A stretch of 64,000 nt of DNA from NCBI GenBank assembly GCA_012845835.1, contig JABAKD010000008.1:4013767-4077766 (forward strand). Direction: 5' to 3'. Under the pieces are notes generated by a model, which worked only from the letters and a program-made list of their open reading frames with translations, had not been told where the DNA came from and made no database searches. Within the stretch, counting starts at the first letter, position 1. Each line of letters begins with the position of its first letter. Shown here piece by piece: positions 58,158 to 64,000 of the stretch. The position numbers and the translations under genes are program-made. The stretch is from Undaria pinnatifida. Taxonomy: Eukaryota; Sar; Phaeophyceae; Laminariales; Alariaceae.

Positions 58158-61100
58158 TTACATAGAAACCTCCTCTTGTACACACCGGGGACACATGCAC
58201 AAAAATCCGTAGTCTTCGAGAGCCTTCCTCCTCTCGACCAACCCCATTTCTTTGTCAACATAGCTCTGGGTGAGCTCATCCCCAGCCGCTACCTCCTCAA
58301 TGAGCACCACCTGCGCTACCAAAGGCAAGGCCCTATCATTTCGTGTCGAGCTACTTGGAGAACTTACGGCGCCAGGGTAGCGGACGACACAGTTCGGGCG
58401 GCAGGAATGATTCATGCAGCAGATTAGAGAGTACAGCGCCGTGCCGTCCAGAGGCGCAAACATATCGTCAGGGCGTTCGGTGGTAGCAGCTTTCTGAACC
58501 ATGTCAATCCGATCGTCTTCGTGAGAACCTGAAACAACCTCGTCGGCGCAACAACCTTTACTAGCGCACACAGGTAGCACATTTCTGTCTACCGAGCCTT
58601 TCTCTTCAACACAACACCCACTACTCTCTTCATCTCCCGCGCAACCTTTTTCATTCTCCTGCCTCCCCTCGTCCCCGCTGTCCTCTTCACCGCCGCAACA
58701 CCCCCTCTTCTCTTTATTTCCCGCGCAACCTTCTTCAATCTCCTGTCCCCCCTCGTCCCCGCTGTCACAACCAGAATCATCCTCCTGGAACTCCTCAATC
58801 TGGCCGACCAGTCCAACCAACTCATCTAGCGAGGCCCCACTCAACTTCTCTCGCATCGCTATCACCCCCCCCAACAGCGAGGGCACCGGAGACGAGACAC
58901 GAACACCGACATTGTTCTGCTCGAACATGCCGACCACCCTCCCAAATCTCTCCGCCGTAAGCTCCCTTTCAATCGCCTGCGGTAGCGCCCCAAAAGAGCT
59001 GCGCAATAACGTCGAAGACTCCTCGCAAAGGCTGCGAAGAGTCTCAGGGAGAGAGGCGGCACGGGCATCAACGCCTCCGTGATTCGAACTCCCTGCCGCG
59101 CGAGGCGCAGCGACATCCCACCACGGCTCTTGGACAAAATCGGTGAATGGTGCTCTTGCCGAAGCCAGGTTGATCAAGTCCGGGGCTGAGCTTGGGGAGG
59201 GGATGGCGGCCGCGACGGTTTGCGCAATGACTTCTCCAACCAGGAGGAAAATCTCGTTCGTTTGCATTGCGTGCACCTGCAAAACGAGCGGAAAAGGACA
59301 CATATGAGGTTGGGGTTTACTGCAATTTAGTCAAAAAACGTCCCACCGAAAACGCTAAGGTGATAGGAGCTGGCAGCCTACTACCGTCTATAGGTGGGCA
59401 AGACACGAGGCGCAAACCAACACCCTCTCTGGGGTATTTTTTCGAGATTATCTGCAATACACGATGGATACACACGACCAAAATGGTGGCATCGGAAATA
59501 TGTTGGCCCGTCATCAACTGTACCCCTTGTGTTCTGGGGGCCAACTAATGGCAACCAAATGGGGACCGTTTCAAGTAGCGAGAAATGACGCCCGGAAACG
59601 TCCCGACATGGACCCAACCCTTTTCAACATAGGTACTCTTTTATCTTGGGTTACGTTTCCAGAAAATCATTGGCCTTACCCGGAAAGCGACGAGCGGGTG
59701 CGTTTCTGCCTCCTCTTCCGACACCGGTCCAACGCAGAGCAGGTGGTGACACCGTTTGAAATGCTCCGCCCTGCATTCCGCCGAACAGTAAAACTCTCCG
59801 CATCCCTGGAGGCAAAGGTGCAGTCCCGACAGCGATCCTGCCTCTTCCGTTGTCACCTTGACGAAAAAAAGACCAGGCGGGAAAAGAAAACAGGCCAAAC
59901 GGCACCAAGACGCGCACGTGTTTTTTTTGTAGGCTTTGGAGAATAGGGGATAAACTCAAGTTCTCGTCGCCGTACGCGACACACGCCATAATGCGATGCG
60001 GCACCCTTTTTACGCACTTTTCGCAGTGGGATTACTCAGCAAGTAAGATACAAACCGGGGGGAAATACAACAGCAAACCAAGAAGCGTTGTGTGCAGCTC
60101 CAAGCTACACCAGAAGATATGTTATTTACATGGCAGTTCAATGAAACCGAAACTTTTCAACAAGGAATAAGGCGTCAACTTCATTAACTCTAATATTTTA
60201 AACACTACAGTGTAAGGGTCCTTCAGTACGGCGGTCAAAAAAGTTTGGCGCGCCGTGGGAAATGCACTTAGAAACTGGAACGAATAAGGCGGTTATCTTG
60301 CCTTGGCACACCATGACCCGAGTGGGGTGGGGGACTCCTACTGTAATGTATCTAACCTACGTCGACTCCAAAGTAATTTGCCCGTGAGAGCATGTCCAAA
60401 TCAAAGCGGTCATAATCTGAGAGAACAATAATACCCAAGGTAAATGCTCAAAACCCAACAAAACGCACAAAAGCGACAACGCAAAGAAGCCAGAGATGAA
60501 GCAGAAGAGGCTCAGCAAGTGAAGGAGTATTCATCACTGGGCCCTCGAGAGGACCGTAGATTATGAATAGCGTATATTAATGTATGTTTTCTTCATCAGT
60601 GCCCCCTTGTTATATCTCATAGGCCAACAAAAACGCCAATACAACAAAAGATAGAAATTTCACTGAGACACCGCGTCGATTACCGCCAAGATTCAACAGC
60701 GTCGTCTGGAGATTGGAAAACACCACGTACTGAAAAAGTGACCGAAAAGTAACACTACGAAGGAAAACATAGCCCGTGCCAGGTATGTATTTGGGGGTGT
60801 TACAGGCCGCTGAAGGAGCGTCCAAAACAATATCGCTACTAACCAAACGGGGGAAAACTCAAAGTCACATCCTCGACACGTTACCAACAAAACCCGCCGC
60901 GCAAAAATCCAAGCGTTAGGCTACATACCAATTTCATGTATAAGGCACTACCGTAAACATGAGTATTAGCATATTGCGCGACACCCATCTTGGCGGCTGT
61001 ACGGCAGGGATCGTACACGAGATAAGGGCATGTTCCTGACTGCTATTAGCAGGTTGGAATGCCTACTTCAATTTGTCGCTCACCGGACGCTCGCCGTGAT

Positions 61101-61707
61101 GCCGGATTTCATGACGTTCAAGACACTTGTGCCGAGGAATCCCTGACAGGAGTTCCAGCTGCAGACGAAATATAACGACGAAGGGACAAATCGCGTGGGG
61201 ACGTCTTAGACGCTGCAAAAAGCGAAACGCATTGTACCTCTACAGTGGGGGTTCCCCAGGAAGGCGGTCTGAGTAAACGAAAGGCGGTGTCCCGAAATAA
61301 GGCGTAAGGCGGTCTAAATCGCTTGGCGCAACATGCGAACTGCACTCAGATCCTGGAATAAATAAGGCGGCTTACTAAGGAAGGCGATTATCGCTTATCT
61401 TGATCTGGCAAACACCGCAGCACTGCGGAACCTCCAAGTAAACATCGAATAACCCAGCCGTGAATGCCACTACTACTACGGTATAAAATACTGCCGTGTA
61501 CATGTACAAATGTTGAAACAGACTATATTCGTTTTCAACATGTAGGCCCTCTCTGGTGTAAAAATCTCTATAATAAAAAGTATTGGGCATTACTATTAGT
61601 AGTCATGATGGCTTACCTGTAGAATCACGTCTCCGACGAAGCCCAGGCAGTTACGACATACAGCTACGTCCTGCGTATTGTCCAGGCTCTGCATGGCGAC
61701 CAGAGGC
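58158..61707 (-). CDS. SMYD5-like MYND/SET methyltransferase (5' end missing)
   Basis: Exons 61707-61617, 59856-59680 and 59276-58158 join in phase (starts with one base, then 0 and 0), giving 462 whole codons (461 residues) plus stop. The first two exons carry PLVAMQSLDNTQDVAVCRNC, then LQGCGEFYCSAECRAEHFKR, a MYND zinc finger. The third has MQTNEIFLLVGEVIAQTV, a long insert, then the SET signature CMNHSCRPNCVVRYPG, a GDELTQSYVD motif and a post-SET YGFLCMCPRC. This split order is that of SMYD proteins, closest in layout to SMYD5 (PLVAxQ before the finger). Such enzymes transfer methyl groups from S-adenosylmethionine to lysines of histones or ribosomal/chaperone proteins; the target here is unknown. 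The N-terminal start of the SET domain and the ATG lie further upstream or beyond the window. An acidic Cys-rich insert is unusual. Confidence 0.8.
58605..58772 (-). repeat. 84-bp in-frame tandem repeat in the SMYD5-like gene
   Basis: Two 28-codon units read DSGDEGGQEIEEGCAGNKEK and DSGDEGRQENEKGCAGDEES, each closing with a GCC pair. The repeat inserts an acidic loop between the MYND region and the SET core without breaking the frame. Confidence 0.85.
60206..60345 (+). mobile_element. AAGGCGGT MITE, copy 7 (shortened)
   Basis: ACAGTGTAAGGGTCCTTCAG at the left end, a GGCGGTCAAAAAAGTTTGGC core, GAATAAGGCGGTTATCTTGC, and GGGGGACTCCTACTGTA at the right end. It lacks part of the middle. Confidence 0.75.
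61241..61440 (+). mobile_element. AAGGCGGT MITE, copy 8
   Basis: TACAGTGGGGGTTCCCCAGG at the left end, repeated AAGGCGGT units, ATCGCTTGGCGCAAC, GAATAAATAAGGCGGCTTAC and CTGCGGAACCTCCAAGTA at the right. Confidence 0.8.
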
Positions 61708-61858
61708 CTGCCATTCAAAAATACATTTTGAAAAAAATCGTTAGTAAAGAGTGAGGAGGCCATCATCGGATACCAGTGCAGCCGCACCAACTATCTCGTG
61801 AACATTATATAAATCACACATAACATCACCCTGTTGACCTTGGTACAAGCTATACTAC

Positions 61859-61946
61859 CTCCGTTCCCCTTGCCGCCTCGGTACACGATGCGAAGCATGC
61901 TGTAGTTGAGTGGGTACCCGCGGCCATGTGAGTTCAGTTTGCACAT
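61859..61946 (-). CDS. Short coding-like exon upstream of the SMYD5-like gene
   Basis: From an ATG at 61946 the frame reads MCKLNSHGRGYPLNYSMLRI, continuing to GGKGNG before GTAGTA. Codon use is protein-like. Phase at that donor (1) does not fit the 61,707 exon; an internal GTACCC donor would fit (phase 2). Whether it belongs to that gene is open. Confidence 0.25.
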
Positions 61947-62145
61947 GAGATCTCTTCACTCGCGCGCCTTCTTCGTATCGTGCGTTGTAGGCGGGAAAGC
62001 GTAGTATTTAACGGACGAATTTTTATTTCTTTTGGTATTTCGGATCTTCCTAGGGCTCCAGTACCTTTGTGTGACCACGGACTCTAGATTTTTTTACAAG
62101 AGTTAATTGAGAAAACAACAACAACAACGGCAACGGTGTAGTTCC

Positions 62146-62285
62146 AAGGGGAGTCGCCGACCTACGTATATCCTTAATGAGGACACACCCAGTAATACGC
62201 GCGATCGGAGCGTCACACACAGCTTGCCAAGATGAGTTTCGACAAAATCTTCCATCTCACAGCTGGAGCGTATTTCTATTTTTCT
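62146..62285 (+). mobile_element. Single arm of the foldback family
   Basis: AAGGGGAGTCGCCGACCTAC, AATACGCGCGATCGGAG, GCTTGCCAAGATGAGTTTCG and CTCACAGCTGGAGCGTATTT follow in the same order as the left arm at 1279. No inverted partner arm follows, so this is a single-arm copy. Confidence 0.75.
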
Positions 62286-62585
62286 AACATACCACGCATG
62301 GCTGTGTGCGCGCTCGTACTAGTGTGGCGTCTCAACCCTGAAAAAGGACTTGCTTCGATATTTGATTTTTCGGGCGAAAAGCTGATCGAGATCTCGACCG
62401 AGATTGCTTGAAAATCTAAAATAGACTTCGATGAGAATACGTGAATCAACCGAGATTTGTTTTTGGTTTATAGCAGAGCTATGCCTTTTCCAACTTTAAA
62501 ACTGTTTCTAGTGTAATTTCAATTGTTTTTTCCGCATCCAGGGGGTGTCTGTATATACGGCCTGCTATATACCACACACGTTCGT

Positions 62586-63697
62586 CACTAAGGGAGGGGT
62601 GATAATCTCGCAGACATAGGCGGAATCTAAACCTCGCCCACGGGGACGTATAAGAACCATCCCCGGACTTCCACCGTCGTATTACGGTTGCTGTGTTTGA
62701 AAACTTGGTTCTGGCTGCTGGCTGCTGCTGCTGTGCCGGTAGCTTAAAACTAGCACCAAACTACCGTTTAGTTTATATAATATGCTTGCTCATCTAAAGT
62801 TTCCAGATCTCACGGTTGATTGACAGCCAGCCGTGGTTCCCTCAATGACGGAAGTTGTGGGCTGAAGTTGTATTGTAAATGGGTGCCGAAAGCTAGCTGT
62901 AAGGCAGCTATTTGGCACGTGTTCCTCTTTTCCTCCACACGTACATTATGCACTGCTGTTGTTGTCTACTGCTGTTGTGGGTAGGTTGTGTAATATTCAA
63001 GTTATAGACTACACTGCTGTGGGTGCGCTTGCACATTGTCCTGTTTTAGTTCCTGGATACAACAGGCACGTCAGACTGACACTATTCTTGGGCACCTACG
63101 GAGAGCAAGCGTGGGATATTCTTCCCTCTGCGGGTGTGTGATGTGTGTAGGCTGCACTACTGCTTGCTGTGTACTTTACTGTACATGTACACATGTATGT
63201 ATCCATATGTACTGCGTGCTGCCTGCATGCAGCGGTCGCGGTGTCCACAACAGATTTCTCACTCGTAGGGGCTGAAGTCCGGCCTTCAGTGTGTGGGGTA
63301 TGTAGTCTAGGTGTGATATTGCTGCATGACATATTAGTGGTGGTCGTGGGGCTGTAGGAGCAACGCCAGCACCTACGTGTGTGGGGCTGCACTACGTACT
63401 GCTGCTGTGGCGGCCTAAACAGCACCTGCAAATCGTCATCGACTTTGCCAATTTCTAGCTTTCAGGGGCTGAAAGTTGAGCCTCGAGTGTACAGGGGTGT
63501 CCAGGTGTCATATTGCTGCCTATCTCGGTGGCCATGGTGCTGTAGGGGCGGTGCAAGCACCCTCGTTGATGCCCCGCGAATTCGCACACTACAAACCGTA
63601 ATATGACGGTGGAAACCCGGGGATGGTTCTTATATGTCCCCGTGGGCGAGGTTTAGATTCCGCCTATGTCTGCGAGATTATCACTCCCCCACTATGG
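62586..63697. mobile_element. 1.1-kb element with about 105-bp terminal inverted repeats
   Basis: The left end (62,588-62,690: GGGGTGATAATCTCGCAGAC, then GGCGGAATCTAAACCTCGCC and CCACGGGGACGTATAAGAAC) is found inverted at 63,593-63,694 with few changes. The inside has no long frame but has a diverged direct duplication of about 135 bp (63,268-63,400 and 63,465-63,600, sharing AGGGGCTGAA, ATATTGCTGC and GCTGTAGG). Target duplications were not resolved. It is a non-autonomous DNA transposon by structure. Confidence 0.75.
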
Positions 63698-63939
63698 GGA
63701 TCCAATAACGCCGCTATTAATAACGAGAAACCCGATCAAACCAACACCAACATAAGGAGCCCTTTCTGTTTCCGCTGTTGCAGTTGTTGATTGCATTGTC
63801 TTGGAAATCAGGGTTCTAGGCTCAGCAGTGGCCACAACTAAACTACCAGTACGTATCATCAGAGGTACTATTATACGAGTATCATATCACGATTACTGCA
63901 GGAAAATGTGAAGCTCCGAATTGCCGTTTCGACCCAGCG

Positions 63940-64000
63940 ATGGCCGATGGAGACGGCGCGCCCTGGGACCTCCAGCCCGGAGGCCGGAGTTCAACCTTGG
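63940..64000 (+). CDS. Possible start of a plus-strand gene, cut by the window end
   Basis: An ATG at 63,940 opens MADGDGAPWDLQPGGRSSTL to the window edge with GC-rich, coding-like codons. Only 20 codons are visible, so no function can be given. Confidence 0.35.
   Translation, partial: MADGDGAPWDLQPGGRSSTL

Larger units (their letters stand above)
59857..61616 (-). other. Large intron of the SMYD5-like gene
   Basis: It lies between the first and second visible exons. It holds MITE copies 7 and 8 and otherwise AT-rich sequence without coding frames. Confidence 0.65.

Overview
This is nuclear DNA of an intron-rich eukaryote with large introns, exons whose third codon positions are G/C-rich, GT-AG and a few GC-AG introns, TTAGGG-type interstitial telomere blocks and very many simple repeats and small transposons. 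The style of the proteins and repeats fits a stramenopile, most likely a brown alga of the Ectocarpus type. That placement is inference and was not tested by any search. Most long open frames here are translations of low-complexity DNA, so genes were rebuilt by joining exons at splice sites with matching phase.

Layout: (1) 0-0.5 kb, a broken Ala-rich coiled-coil reading frame. (2) 0.5-4 kb, a foldback element and a G-tract repeat array. (3) 4.48-9.69 kb, plus strand, a complete five-exon gene for a small secreted protein with two tandem Kre9/KNH-like wall-protein domains, followed by decayed copies of its last exon. (4) 13.1-45.6 kb, minus strand, one very large gene of 19 exons and about 1148 codons: signal peptide, long Kelch-type propeller region, EGF-like cysteine-rich repeats, a membrane helix and a Gly-rich tail. 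Its exons sum to 3447 nt, exactly divisible by three, and every junction keeps phase. Its introns hold MITEs, satellites, a dead LINE and decayed copies of its own exon edges. (5) 45.6-49.5 kb, repeats. (6) 49.5-52.2 kb, plus strand, the 3' part of a gene for a Gly/Arg-rich protein ending in a PAM2-like poly(A)-binding-protein motif. (7) 52.2-58.1 kb, 3' flank, repeats and a nearly perfect 726-bp tandem duplication. (8) 58.2-61.7 kb, minus strand, a SMYD5-like MYND/SET lysine methyltransferase whose 5' end is not resolved. (9) 62-64 kb, a foldback relative, a 1.1-kb inverted-repeat element and a possible new plus-strand gene starting at 63,940.

The genes do not look like one pathway. Two encode extracellular or surface proteins (Kre9-like and Kelch-EGF), one is probably an mRNA-binding regulator (PAM2) and one a protein methyltransferase. 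The clearest unusual themes are the reconstructed Kelch-EGF membrane protein, the repeated finding of decayed tandem copies of exon/intron edges beside live exons, and several small transposon families, one with eight copies in 64 kb.
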